A stretch of 64,000 nucleotides of DNA from an uncultured Arachnia sp. (GTDB lineage Bacteria > Actinomycetota > Actinomycetes > Propionibacteriales > Propionibacteriaceae): contig CAKUBE010000001.1 of the NCBI GenBank assembly GCA_934636715.1, positions 124,001 to 188,000 on the forward strand, given 5' to 3'. This document shows, in pieces, positions 32,515 through 41,134 of the stretch; position 1 is the first letter of the stretch; every line of letters begins with the position of its first letter. The notes under the pieces were generated by a model. It had not been told where the DNA came from. It did no database searches and saw only the letters and a program-made list of their open reading frames with translations. A program made the translations under genes and the position numbers.

Positions 32515-34008
32515 ATGACAGCTCGGAAGATCGGCGTCACCGAGGTAGTGCTCCGTGACGCGCATCAAAGCCTGATGGCAACGCGCATGGCCATGGAGGA
32601 CATGGTTGCCGCGTGTGACGACATCGACAAGGCCGGATACTGGTCCGTTGAGTGCTGGGGCGGAGCCACCTTCGACTCCTGCATCCGCTTCCTCAATGAG
32701 GACCCCTGGAAGAGGCTTCGCACCTTCCGTGAACTGATGCCCAACTCGCGCCTGCAGATGCTGCTCCGCGGCCAGAACCTCCTCGGCTACCGCCACTACG
32801 AGGACATGGTCGTCGAGAAGTTCGTGGAGAAGTCCGCCGAGAACGGCATGGACGTCTACCGCGTGTTCGACGCCCTGAACGACCCCCGCAACATGGCCCG
32901 CGCCATGGCCGCGGTCAAGGCCGTCGGCAAGCACGCGCAGGGCACCATCTGCTACACCGTCTCCCCGGTGCACACCGTCGACGGCTACATCAAGCTCGCC
33001 GGCCAGCTCCTCGACATGGGTGCTGAGTCCATCGCTCTGAAGGACATGGCCGCGCTGCTGCAGCCGCAGCCCGCCTACGACATCGTCAAGGGCATCAAGG
33101 ACACCTACGGCGACGTGCAGATCAACGTGCACTGCCACTCCACGACGGGCGTGACCCTCGTCGCCCTGATGAAGGCCATCGAGGCCGGCGCCGACGTCGT
33201 CGACACCGCCATCTCCTCGATGTCGCTCGGCCCGGGCCACAACCCCACGGAGTCGCTCGTCGCGATGCTCGAGGGCACCGAGTACACCACCGGCCTCGAC
33301 ATGGAGCGCCTGCTGCGCATCCGCGACCACTTCGCCGAGGTGCGGCCGAAGTACAAGGAGTTCGAGTCGGCGACGCTGGTCGACACCGACATCTTCTCGT
33401 CGCAGATCCCCGGCGGCATGCTCTCCAACATGGAGTCGCAGCTGAAGGCGCAGGGCGCGGGCGACCGCATCCGCGAGGTCATGGAGGAGGTGCCGCGGGT
33501 CAAGGCCGACGCCGGCCACCCGCCGCTGGTCACCCCGTCGTCGCAGATCGTCGGCACCCAGGCCGTATTCAACGTCCTGATGGGCCGCTACAAGGTGATG
33601 ACCGGCGAGTTCGCCGACCTCATGCTCGGCTACTACGGCGAATGCCTCGGCGAGCGCAACGAGGAGGTCGTCGAGCTGGCGAAGGCCCAGGCCAAGAAGG
33701 AGCCCATCACGGAGCGCCCGGCCGACCTGCTGCAGCCCGAGTGGGACCAACTGGTCGAGTCCGCCGCGCTGCTCGAGGGCTTCGACGGCTCCGAGGAGGA
33801 CGTGCTCACCAACGCGATGTTCCCGGGCGTCGCGCCCAAGTTCTTCGCCTCGCGCCCCGAGGGCCCGAAGAACGTCGGCAAGACCCCCGCCCAGCTGGCC
33901 GCGGAGGCCGCGAAGGCGGCGGGCAATCTGCCCGGCATCCAAGTCCCCGTCAACTACAACGTGACCATCGGCGGCAAGGCGCACAGCGTCACCGTCGAGC
34001 CCGTCTAA
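32515..34008 (+). CDS. Methylmalonyl-CoA carboxyltransferase 5S subunit
   Basis: Transcarboxylase 5S subunit of 497 residues, the metal-dependent pyruvate half-reaction enzyme. It has the Co/Zn-binding Asp in VVLRDAHQSLMATRMAMEDM, the carboxylated lysine in ALKDMAAL, and two His ligands in NVHCHSTTGVT. VTPSSQIVGTQAVFNV begins the C-terminal carrier-docking domain. It closely resembles the Propionibacterium shermanii 5S protein. Coupled with 12S and 1.3S it transfers a carboxyl group between methylmalonyl-CoA and pyruvate, making oxaloacetate for propionate fermentation. ATG 32515 agrees with the family N-terminus although no good ribosome site is visible; a longer frame to 32284 runs through a terminator. 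Confidence 0.95.
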   Translation: MTARKIGVTEVVLRDAHQSLMATRMAMEDMVAACDDIDKAGYWSVECWGGATFDSCIRFLNEDPWKRLRTFRELMPNSRLQMLLRGQNLLGYRHYEDMVVEKFVEKSAENGMDVYRVFDALNDPRNMARAMAAVKAVGKHAQGTICYTVSPVHTVDGYIKLAGQLLDMGAESIALKDMAALLQPQPAYDIVKGIKDTYGDVQINVHCHSTTGVTLVALMKAIEAGADVVDTAISSMSLGPGHNPTESLVAMLEGTEYTTGLDMERLLRIRDHFAEVRPKYKEFESATLVDTDIFSSQIPGGMLSNMESQLKAQGAGDRIREVMEEVPRVKADAGHPPLVTPSSQIVGTQAVFNVLMGRYKVMTGEFADLMLGYYGECLGERNEEVVELAKAQAKKEPITERPADLLQPEWDQLVESAALLEGFDGSEEDVLTNAMFPGVAPKFFASRPEGPKNVGKTPAQLAAEAAKAAGNLPGIQVPVNYNVTIGGKAHSVTVEPV

Positions 34009-34018
34009 GGAGAACCCC

Positions 34019-35575
34019 ATGGCTCACCAGTACACGATGGACGAGCGGCTCGAGCAGCTCGCCGAGCGTCGCGCGAAGGTAGAGGTCGGCGGCGGCGAGG
34101 CGAAGCTCGACAAGCAGCACGCCCAAGGAAAGCTGACCGCGCGGGAGCGCGTGGCCGCGCTCCTCGACGAGGGCTCGTTCCAGGAGACCGGCGCGTTCCG
34201 CCGCAACCGCACGACGACCTTCGGGATGGACAAGGCCGACATGCCAGCCGACGGCGTGATCACGGGCTCCGGCCTGGTGTTCGGCCGCCCGGTGCACATC
34301 GCCAGCCAGGACTTCACGGTCATGGGCGGCTCGGCGGGCGAGGCCCACTCGATCAAGGTCACCGAGGCGCTCAAGGCGTCGCTGATGACCGGCACGCCGT
34401 TCGTCTTCATCAACGACTCCGGCGGCGCCCGCGTCCAGGAGGGCATCGACTCGCTGTCCGGCTACGGCAAGGTGTTCTACGCCAACGTCCTCCTGTCGGG
34501 CGCGGTGCCCCAGATCTCGATCATCTCCGGCCCCTGCGCCGGCGGCGCCGCCTATTCCCCGGCGCTGACCGACTTCATCATCCAGACCCGCAAGGCCCAC
34601 ATGTTCATCACGGGCCCGGGCGTGATCAAGCAGGTCACCGGCGAGGAGGTCACCCAGGACGACCTCGGCGGCGCGGACGCGCACATGGGCCGCTCCGGCG
34701 TCGTGCACTTCGTGGCCGACGACGACGAGCAGGCCATCCTGATCGCGCAGAAGCTGCTGAGCTTCCTGCCGCAGAACAACACGGAGGACGCCCCCGTCGT
34801 CGATCCCGACGACGTCGTGGAGTCGAACCCGAGGCTGCGGGAGATCATCCCCGTCGAGTCCAACAAGGGCTACGACGTCCGCGAGGTCATCCACGAGATC
34901 GTCGACCATGCCGACTTCCTCGAGGTCCAGGCCGGTTGGGCGCGCAACATCGTCGTCGGCTTCGGCCGCGTCGTGGGCCGCACCGTCGGCATCATCGCGA
35001 ACCAGCCGAGCGTCATGTCGGGCGTGCTCGACATCGACTCCTCGGACAAGGCGAGCAAGTTCGTCCGCTTCTGCAACGCGTTCAACATCCCGATCGTGAA
35101 CCTGGTCGACGTCCCCGGCTTCCTGCCCGGCGTCGCGCAGGAGCACAACGGCATCATCCGCCACGGCGCGAAGATGCTGTACGCGTACTCCGCCGCGACG
35201 GTCCCGAAGATCACGGTCGTGCTGCGCAAGGCCTACGGCGGCGCCTACCTGGCGATGTGCTCGAAGGACCTGGGCGCCGACAAGGTGTTCGCCTGGCCGA
35301 CCGCCGAGATCGCCGTCATGGGCGCCGAGGGCGCGGCGAACGTGGTGTTCCGCAGGGAGATCATGGCCGCCGAGGACCAGGACGCGAAGCGCGCCGAGCT
35401 GGTGGAGGAGTACCGCGAGACGTTCTCGACGCCGTACATGGCCGCCAGCCGTGGGCTCGTCGACGACATCATCGACCCGGCCGACACCCGTCACGAGATC
35501 GCCCTGGCGCTGGAGCTGCTGGCAAGCAAGCGCGAGCTGCGTCCCGCCAAGAAGCACGGCCTCGGGCCGGCCTGA
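34019..35575 (+). CDS. mmdA: Methylmalonyl-CoA carboxyltransferase 12S subunit
   Basis: 518-residue acyl-CoA carboxyltransferase with tandem crotonase-like halves. The N-terminal half has KLTARERVAALLDEGSF, FINDSGGARVQEGIDSL and GPCAGGAAYSPALTDF. The C-terminal half has NIPIVNLVDVPGFLPG, VLRKAYGGAYLAMCSKDLG and VMGAEGAANVVF. It moves CO2 between methylmalonyl-CoA and the biotin of the 1.3S subunit. AAGGAGAACCCC precedes the ATG, 10 bases after the 5S stop, so it is one operon. The paired glycine-rich oxyanion loops are intact, so it should be active. Confidence 0.95.
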   Translation: MAHQYTMDERLEQLAERRAKVEVGGGEAKLDKQHAQGKLTARERVAALLDEGSFQETGAFRRNRTTTFGMDKADMPADGVITGSGLVFGRPVHIASQDFTVMGGSAGEAHSIKVTEALKASLMTGTPFVFINDSGGARVQEGIDSLSGYGKVFYANVLLSGAVPQISIISGPCAGGAAYSPALTDFIIQTRKAHMFITGPGVIKQVTGEEVTQDDLGGADAHMGRSGVVHFVADDDEQAILIAQKLLSFLPQNNTEDAPVVDPDDVVESNPRLREIIPVESNKGYDVREVIHEIVDHADFLEVQAGWARNIVVGFGRVVGRTVGIIANQPSVMSGVLDIDSSDKASKFVRFCNAFNIPIVNLVDVPGFLPGVAQEHNGIIRHGAKMLYAYSAATVPKITVVLRKAYGGAYLAMCSKDLGADKVFAWPTAEIAVMGAEGAANVVFRREIMAAEDQDAKRAELVEEYRETFSTPYMAASRGLVDDIIDPADTRHEIALALELLASKRELRPAKKHGLGPA

Positions 35576-35586
35576 TCGGACTGGAC

Positions 35587-35847
35587 ATGGAAGACACCAC
35601 GCTCAAGGAGCTGCGAGACGCCGTCCTGGCGCTCACCGAGAAGATCTCGAGCCTCGAGGCAAAGGTCGCCAAGCTGGAGGCCCAGCAGGCGGTCCCGGAG
35701 GAGGACCTGGTCGCGATCGGCGCCGCGCTCGCGGCGTACTTCGGCTACCGCCCGAAGATCCGCGCCATCAGGTTCGGCCAGCAGAACCGCTGGGGTGCCG
35801 CCACGCGCGGCCGCGTCCATGACCGCTCCGTCCCGCACGTCCGCTAA
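35587..35847 (+). CDS. Small coiled-coil protein of the transcarboxylase operon
   Basis: 86 residues. The first half is a short coiled coil (TLKELRDAVLALTEKISSLE, then AKVAKLEAQQ). The second half is a helix plus basic tail (DLVAIGAALAAYFGYRPKIRAI, WGAATRGRVHDRS). It lies between the 12S and 1.3S genes, 11 and 20 bases from its neighbours, where acyl-CoA carboxylase operons often encode a small accessory (epsilon- or delta-like) subunit. I infer a structural or assembly role linking 12S and 1.3S. It is not the biotin carrier, which follows. Confidence 0.75.
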   Translation: MEDTTLKELRDAVLALTEKISSLEAKVAKLEAQQAVPEEDLVAIGAALAAYFGYRPKIRAIRFGQQNRWGAATRGRVHDRSVPHVR

Positions 35848-35867
35848 GAAACCGCTGAGGAAGACCT

Positions 35868-36227
35868 ATGAAGCTCAAGGTGACCGTCAACCAGACGGAG
35901 TATGAAATCGACGTCGAGGTGGAGCAGGAGGAGCGTCCGCAGCTGAGCCCGATCGTCATCGGCGTCAACGGCGGCTCGAACCCGATCCCCACGAAGGCGT
36001 CCGTGTCCGCCGTCAGCAGCAACGCGGTCGTGGCGCCGCTGGCCGGCTCCGTCGCTCGGGTCCTGGTGGCCGACGGCGACGAGATCGAGGCCGGGCAGGT
36101 GCTGCTCGTGCTCGAGGCCATGAAGATGGAGACCGAGATCACCGCCCCGGCGGCCGGCAAGGTCGTCGCCGTCCTGGTCTCGCCAGGCGACGCCGTGCAG
36201 GGCGGCCAGGCGCTGATCGAGCTCTGA
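35868..36227 (+). CDS. Transcarboxylase 1.3S biotin carboxyl carrier subunit
   Basis: 119-residue biotinyl protein. The N-terminal 45 residues are the docking arm ([16 protein letters not shown]) that contacts 5S and 12S. A Pro/Ser linker follows, then a biotinyl domain from about 52 with biotin-Lys86 in [12 protein letters not shown], the exact transcarboxylase motif. It shuttles the carboxyl group between the 5S and 12S active sites. A strong bidirectional terminator follows 10 bases after the stop. AGGAAGACCT precedes the ATG. Confidence 0.95.
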   Translation: MKLKVTVNQTEYEIDVEVEQEERPQLSPIVIGVNGGSNPIPTKASVSAVSSNAVVAPLAGSVARVLVADGDEIEAGQVLLVLEAMKMETEITAPAAGKVVAVLVSPGDAVQGGQALIEL

Positions 36228-36236
36228 CCAACCACA

Positions 36237-36273
36237 AAAGCCTGGCCCGGGTGTTCCCGGGCCGGGCCTTTTG
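36237..36273. terminator. Bidirectional terminator
   Basis: AAAAGCCTGGCCCGGG pairs with CCCGGGCCGGGCCTTTT around a 4-base loop, leaving A and T tracts on both sides. It serves the transcarboxylase operon (+) and cardiolipin synthase (-). Confidence 0.85.
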
Positions 36274-36279
36274 GCGTAG

Positions 36280-37719
36280 TCAGAGCAGGTTGGAGAGCAG
36301 GCGGGCGGCGGAGTTGCGGAAGCGGCGCGCCCAGCCCCAGCTGCGGACGTCGGCCATGGTCAACGGCACGCAGTCCTTGAGGTCCGCCTCGAAGATCTCC
36401 TCGGAGCGGCGGGCGGCGTCGACGTCGTAGATCCACACCATGAGCTCCTTGTGGAGGCGCAGGCTGCGGATGTCGAGGTTCAGCGTTCCGATGCTCGTGG
36501 CCTTGCCGTCGACGGTGAGGGACTTCGCGTGGAAGAACCCCTTCTCCCAGCGGTAGATGTTGACGCCTGCCTTCAGGAGTTGCTCGAAGTAGGTCTCGGC
36601 GGCGTACCAGGGGATGTTCTTGTCCAGCATGCCGGTAAGCAGCAGGTCGACGCGCACGCCGCCCGCCGCGGCGTTGGTGATGGCCTGCATGGTCTCCGGA
36701 TCCGGGACGAAGTAGGGCGTCTGGATGAGCACCCGGTCCTTCGCGCCCGTGATGGCCACCTGATGGGCGCGCGTGGCGGTCAGCCAGGGGTCGTCGAAGC
36801 CATGGTGCACCGTCTGGACGATGATGTCGCCGGGCGGCAGGGACGGGTCGGGGTAGTAGCGCTCGTGGAAGAGGTCCTCGCCGTCGACCTCCAGCCAGCG
36901 CACGTCGAACAGCTTCTCCAGATCGGCGACGCCGGGCCCGGTGAGCCGCAGGCCCGTGTCGCGCCACGCGGGGAATCGCTTCCCGCCGTCGATGTACTCC
37001 TGCGCCACGTTGAACCCGCCCGTGTGGCCGATCTCGGCGTCGACGACCGTGATCTTGCGATGGTTGCGGTAGTTGACCTTCGAGATGCCGGTCATGTCGA
37101 ACCTGACGATGGCGCCCGCGTCGCGCAGCCGCTTCATCGTCCGACGGCTGTAGGGGGCCGAGCCGAACCAGTCGTTCAGCACCCGGACCTCGACTCCCGC
37201 GTGCAGCCGCTCGACGAGGACGTCGGTGATCCGGTCGGTGAGGACGTCGTCCTTCCAGATGAAGTAGCTGATGTGGATGAAGCGCTCGGCGGCCGCGAGG
37301 TCAGCGATCAGCACCTCGAAGTATTCGTCGCCGTGTTCGTAGATGTCGCACGTGCGCACGGTCATCGGCGGGGACTCGGCGAGGTTCGTGATCAGGTTGG
37401 CGTTGTGCAGGGTCCAGCTCTCGGGGTGCCGTGCCCGGAGCCGGGGGAGCGCCTCGTCGTGGCGCGCGTAGTACGGCTCCATGAACCGACGCGCCACCGC
37501 GCGGGTGTGCTGCACCTTCTTGGATCGCTGCGCGATCGCGGGCCAGTTGCGGCCGAAGAAGAAGTAGAGGACGAGGCCGATGCCGGGAAGGGCGATCAGC
37601 ACGAGAAGCCAGGCGAGCGCCGCCGTGGGATCGCGGTCCTCGGCGATGATCAGGATCGCCACCGCCACCCAGTACACGACGAGAATGATGTCGATGGTCA
37701 ACCAGAGATCCGAGATCAT
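36280..37719 (-). CDS. cls: Cardiolipin synthase
   Basis: 479-residue phospholipase-D-superfamily enzyme that makes cardiolipin at the membrane. Two N-terminal membrane helices (ILVVYWVAVAILIIAEDRD, AALAWLLVLIALPGIGLVL) precede two HKD motifs, NHRKITVVDAEIGHTGGFN and FHAKSLTVDGKATSIGTLN. The start at 37719 gives the normal family N-terminus; the longer frame is spurious. It stands alone on the minus strand, divergent from the amidohydrolase gene. Confidence 0.93.
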   Translation of the reverse strand: MISDLWLTIDIILVVYWVAVAILIIAEDRDPTAALAWLLVLIALPGIGLVLYFFFGRNWPAIAQRSKKVQHTRAVARRFMEPYYARHDEALPRLRARHPESWTLHNANLITNLAESPPMTVRTCDIYEHGDEYFEVLIADLAAAERFIHISYFIWKDDVLTDRITDVLVERLHAGVEVRVLNDWFGSAPYSRRTMKRLRDAGAIVRFDMTGISKVNYRNHRKITVVDAEIGHTGGFNVAQEYIDGGKRFPAWRDTGLRLTGPGVADLEKLFDVRWLEVDGEDLFHERYYPDPSLPPGDIIVQTVHHGFDDPWLTATRAHQVAITGAKDRVLIQTPYFVPDPETMQAITNAAAGGVRVDLLLTGMLDKNIPWYAAETYFEQLLKAGVNIYRWEKGFFHAKSLTVDGKATSIGTLNLDIRSLRLHKELMVWIYDVDAARRSEEIFEADLKDCVPLTMADVRSWGWARRFRNSAARLLSNLL

Positions 37720-37809
37720 GCGGCTTAGGCTACTTCGACGTGGAACGCTGGGGAGGAAAGATGCCCACGACGCGTGAGATGGACCGCGCCGACCGGAGAT
37801 GAGGCCTGT

Positions 37810-38820
37810 ATGCGGAACGATGACACACGCCCGGTGGTCGATGTCCACGCCCATTTCGTCACGCCCTGGTACGCGGAGGAGGCCATAGCCGCGGGGCATG
37901 CCTTGCCGGATGGGATGCCGGCCTGGCCCGAGTGGACACCCGAGGCGCACTTGCGGTTGATGGACGCGCACGGCATCGACCAGGCGGTGCTCTCGATCTC
38001 GTCCCCGGGCGTGCACTTCGGCGATGACGACGCCGCCGCCGACCTGGCACGCCGGGTCAACGACTTCGCCAGCGCGACGTGTGCGAAGTGGCCCGACCGG
38101 TTCCGGTTCTTCGCGGCGTTGCCCCTGCCCGCCGTCGACGCGGCGCTCGCGGAGGCCGCTCGCGGGCTGGACGAGCTCGGCGCGGCGGGAGTCGCGGTCG
38201 AGACGAACGCCCACGGGCACTATCTCAACGAATCGGTGTTCGAACCGGTGCTCGCCGAACTCGACCGGCGCGCGGCCGTCGTGTTCGTGCACCCCACCTC
38301 GCCGCCCGGGTGGGAACGAACGGCCTTGGGCGCGCCGCGCCCGATGGTCGAGTTCCTCGTCGAAACCACCCGCACCGCCGCGGCGTTACTCATCGACGGG
38401 ACACCGTCGCGGTACCCGTCCCTGCAGCTGATCGTCACGCACTGCGCCGCGTTCCTGCCGTTGCTCGCGGACCGCCTCAAACTCTTCGCCGGGGCCATCG
38501 GCACCGACGGCGACGGCGCGGTGATCGACGACGGTCTGAGCCGGCTCTGGTACGACCTCGCGGGCACGCCGATGCCCCGCCACGCGGAGGCGCTCATCGC
38601 GATGGCAGGCAGCGAACACCTCCTCTACGGCAGCGACTACTGCTGGACTCCACCCCCGGCGGTCGCGGCGCAGATCGCGTCGCTCGACGAGGGCTGGCGC
38701 CGCGACGTGCACGGCCCCTGGCGCGAGCTCGTGGCGGCGAATGCGGCCAGGCTGTTACCGGCCACCCTTGTCGACAGGATCGCCGACGACGCCGCGGCGG
38801 CGCGCTCGGTACTCGGGTAG
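37810..38820 (+). CDS. Amidohydrolase family protein (ACMSD-like)
   Basis: 336-residue metal-dependent hydrolase of the amidohydrolase-2 group, TIM-barrel fold. VVDVHAHFVTPWY provides the first metal His pair, VVFVHPTSPPGWE a further His, IVTHCAAFLPLL the next, and LLYGSDYCWTPP the metal Asp. Members include aminocarboxymuconate-semialdehyde decarboxylase and gamma-resorcylate decarboxylase, so it may be a decarboxylase or a hydrolase. ATG 37810 is preferred, with GAGATGAGG upstream. No pathway neighbours. Confidence 0.85.
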   Translation: MRNDDTRPVVDVHAHFVTPWYAEEAIAAGHALPDGMPAWPEWTPEAHLRLMDAHGIDQAVLSISSPGVHFGDDDAAADLARRVNDFASATCAKWPDRFRFFAALPLPAVDAALAEAARGLDELGAAGVAVETNAHGHYLNESVFEPVLAELDRRAAVVFVHPTSPPGWERTALGAPRPMVEFLVETTRTAAALLIDGTPSRYPSLQLIVTHCAAFLPLLADRLKLFAGAIGTDGDGAVIDDGLSRLWYDLAGTPMPRHAEALIAMAGSEHLLYGSDYCWTPPPAVAAQIASLDEGWRRDVHGPWRELVAANAARLLPATLVDRIADDAAAARSVLG

Positions 38821-38872
38821 GCCGGCGCGGGTAGGCTCTGGTCGTTCACACCGTACGCTCCGAGGAGGCCGC

Positions 38873-40231
38873 GTGACCGACGACCCGACCCAGCCGCAGA
38901 CCGGCCGACCCGATGAGTTCGTCGGGCCCGAGCAGGGGCTCGACGAGTCCACGCTCGAGGCCCTGCCCGTCCCCGACCCGGATGAGCCCGTCGACAGGGC
39001 TGACGTGATCGGCGCCGGCGCGCGGTCGCTGGCCACCTGGTGCGGCCGGTTCCTGCTGTTCGCCGCCGCGGTGGTCGTCGTCGGCTGGGTGACGGGCAAG
39101 CTGTGGGGCGCGATCCTCCCGATCGTGCTCGCGCTGCTCATCACGTCTGTGCTGTGGCCGGCGGTGTCCTGGCTCAAGCGCAGGGGTGTGCCCTACGCGC
39201 TCGGCGCCGTGATCTCGCTGCTGGGTGGCATCGCCGTGGTCGTCGGGCTGGTCAGCGCGATCGCCCCGAGCGTCGTCAAGCAGTGGCCGCAGCTGTGGGC
39301 GCAGGCCCAGGAGGGCATCCAGCAGCTCAAGACCTGGGCGGCCGGACCGCCCCTGAACATCAGCGACGACAAGATCTACGAATGGATCGACCAGGCGCTG
39401 AACTATCTGCAGACCCACAGCGGCGACCTCCTCGGCCAGGCGCTGAGCTTCGGCGGCAGCATCGGCACGGGCGCGGTGACCCTGCTGCTGACCCTCGTGC
39501 TGACGTTCTTCTTCCTGAAGGACGGGCCCCAGTTCCTGCCGTTCACCCGCCGCGTCGTCGGGCGCCGGGCGGGCTTCCACGCCGGCGAACTGCTGACCAG
39601 GCTGTGGCAGACCCTGTCGGGCTACATCAGCACGCAGGCCATCGTCAGCTTCGTCGACGCCGTGTTCATCGGTCTCGGCCTCGCGCTGCTCAGCGTGCCG
39701 CTCGCGCTGCCCATCACCGTTCTCACCTTCCTCGCCGGATTCATCCCCATCGTCGGCGCGGTGACCGCTGGCACGCTCGCGGTGCTGATCGCGCTCGTCT
39801 CCAACGGACTGACGACGGCGCTGCTGGTGCTGGCCGTCGTCCTCGGCGTTCAGCAGCTGGAGGGCAACATCCTGCAGCCGCTGCTGCAGTCGCGCGTCAT
39901 GCAGTTGCACCCCATCGTCGTGCTGCTCGCCGTCGTCCTCGGCGGATCCTGGGCGGGCATCGTCGGCGCGTTCCTCGCGGTGCCCGTCGCGGCGTCCCTG
40001 GCCGTCATCCTGCGCTATCTCGGCGACCTGATCGACCTGCGCACCGGCGAGCGCGAGCCCACCGAGATCGCCTGGGTCACCGACGACGGCCACCAGGTCG
40101 CCACCGAGTCGCTGGCCTCCGCGGCGCTCTTCCGCGCGCTCGCCCGCAACCGCAGCAAGGACAAGGTGAAGGCTGTCGAGGAGACCGAGGCGGACCACGC
40201 CACCTGGCGCGACCGCTTCCGGCGCAGGTAA
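38873..40231 (+). CDS. AI-2E family transporter-like membrane protein
   Basis: 452 residues with about eight membrane segments and a long acidic N-terminus. The family pattern is visible in FLLFAAAVVVVGWVTGKLWG, TLVLTFFFLKDGPQFLPF, GYISTQAIVSFVDAVFIGLG, FLAGFIPIVGAVTAGTLAVL and VQQLEGNILQPLLQSRVMQLHP. Members export diverse small molecules or act as Na+/H+ antiporters; the autoinducer-2 label is historical. GTG 38873 follows GAGGAGG. A strong terminator lies 13 bases after the stop. Confidence 0.9.
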   Translation: MTDDPTQPQTGRPDEFVGPEQGLDESTLEALPVPDPDEPVDRADVIGAGARSLATWCGRFLLFAAAVVVVGWVTGKLWGAILPIVLALLITSVLWPAVSWLKRRGVPYALGAVISLLGGIAVVVGLVSAIAPSVVKQWPQLWAQAQEGIQQLKTWAAGPPLNISDDKIYEWIDQALNYLQTHSGDLLGQALSFGGSIGTGAVTLLLTLVLTFFFLKDGPQFLPFTRRVVGRRAGFHAGELLTRLWQTLSGYISTQAIVSFVDAVFIGLGLALLSVPLALPITVLTFLAGFIPIVGAVTAGTLAVLIALVSNGLTTALLVLAVVLGVQQLEGNILQPLLQSRVMQLHPIVVLLAVVLGGSWAGIVGAFLAVPVAASLAVILRYLGDLIDLRTGEREPTEIAWVTDDGHQVATESLASAALFRALARNRSKDKVKAVEETEADHATWRDRFRRR

Positions 40232-40244
40232 CCGCTGGTTGACA

Positions 40245-40275
40245 GAAAGACCCCGGCCGCCGGCCGGGGTCTTTC
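40245..40275. terminator. Bidirectional terminator
   Basis: 15-bp perfect stem GAAAGACCCCGGCCG / CGGCCGGGGTCTTTC with a single central base. It separates the AI-2E gene from gpmA. Confidence 0.85.
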
Positions 40276-40292
40276 GTTCAGTTGTGGGTCGG

Positions 40293-40367
40293 GTCTATTG
40301 GTAACGACCACGGGCGCTCGTTCCTCGCGGCCCGGCTCAACCAGCGGTAAGGCTCAACCAGCGGTAG
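40293..40367. repeat. REP-like element, copy 5 (inverted)
   Basis: Starts GTCTATTGGTAACGACCA (a variant of GTCTATTGGTTTCGACAC) and ends with two GGCTCAACCAGCGGTA units. It touches the gpmA stop codon (TTA at 40368). An 11-base fragment of the same family follows the AI-2E stop at 40232. Confidence 0.75.
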
Positions 40368-41117
40368 TTACTTCTTGCCCTGGTTCTTCACGGCCTCGAT
40401 GGCCGCCGCGGCGGCGTCGGGATCGAGGTAGCGGCCGCCGGGGGTGACCGGCGTGAAGTCGTCGTCCAGCTCGTAGAACAGCGGGATGCCCGTGGGGATG
40501 TTCAGGCCGGCGATGTCGGCGTCGGAGATGCCGTCGAGGTGCTTGACCAGCGCGCGCAGCGAGTTGCCGTGCGCCGTGATCAGCACCGTCTTGCCCGCGG
40601 CCAGATCCGGGACGATGTGCGCCTCCCAGTAGGGCAGCATGCGCGCGACGACGTCCTTCAGGCACTCGGTGCGCGGGCGCTCGTCCTCCGGGATGTCCGC
40701 GTAGCGCGGGTCGTACCACTGGCTGTACTCGTCGTCGATGTCGATCGGCGGCGGCGGGGTGTCGTAGCTGCGGCGCCACAGCATGAACTGCTCCTCGCCG
40801 TACTGCTCGAGGGTCTGGGCCTTGTTCTTGCCCTGCAGCGCGCCGTAATGGCGCTCGTTCAGGCGCCAGTGGCGGCGCACCGGAATCCAGTGCCGGTCGC
40901 AGCCGTCGAGGGCCAGGTTGGCGGTGTGGATGGCGCGGCGCTGCAACGAGGTGTGCAGCACGTCGGGGAGCAGGTTCTCGGCCTTGAGGAGCTCGGCGCC
41001 CCGCTTGGCCTCCTCGACGCCCTTCTCGTTGATGTCGACATCAACCCAGCCGGTGAACAGATTCTTGGCATTCCACTCGCTCTCGCCGTGGCGGAGGAGG
41101 ATCAACTTCGCGGTCAT
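40368..41117 (-). CDS. gpmA: 2,3-bisphosphoglycerate-dependent phosphoglycerate mutase
   Basis: 249 residues, glycolytic enzyme interconverting 3- and 2-phosphoglycerate. The phospho-histidine is in [27 protein letters not shown] and the second catalytic His in [16 protein letters not shown] are intact, and [10 protein letters not shown] marks the C-terminus. Full length for the cofactor-dependent form. In actinobacteria it often neighbours phoU and senX3, as here. Confidence 0.95.
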   Translation of the reverse strand: MTAKLILLRHGESEWNAKNLFTGWVDVDINEKGVEEAKRGAELLKAENLLPDVLHTSLQRRAIHTANLALDGCDRHWIPVRRHWRLNERHYGALQGKNKAQTLEQYGEEQFMLWRRSYDTPPPPIDIDDEYSQWYDPRYADIPEDERPRTECLKDVVARMLPYWEAHIVPDLAAGKTVLITAHGNSLRALVKHLDGISDADIAGLNIPTGIPLFYELDDDFTPVTPGGRYLDPDAAAAAIEAVKNQGKK

Positions 41118-41134
41118 GAGAGCACCCTACAGCG

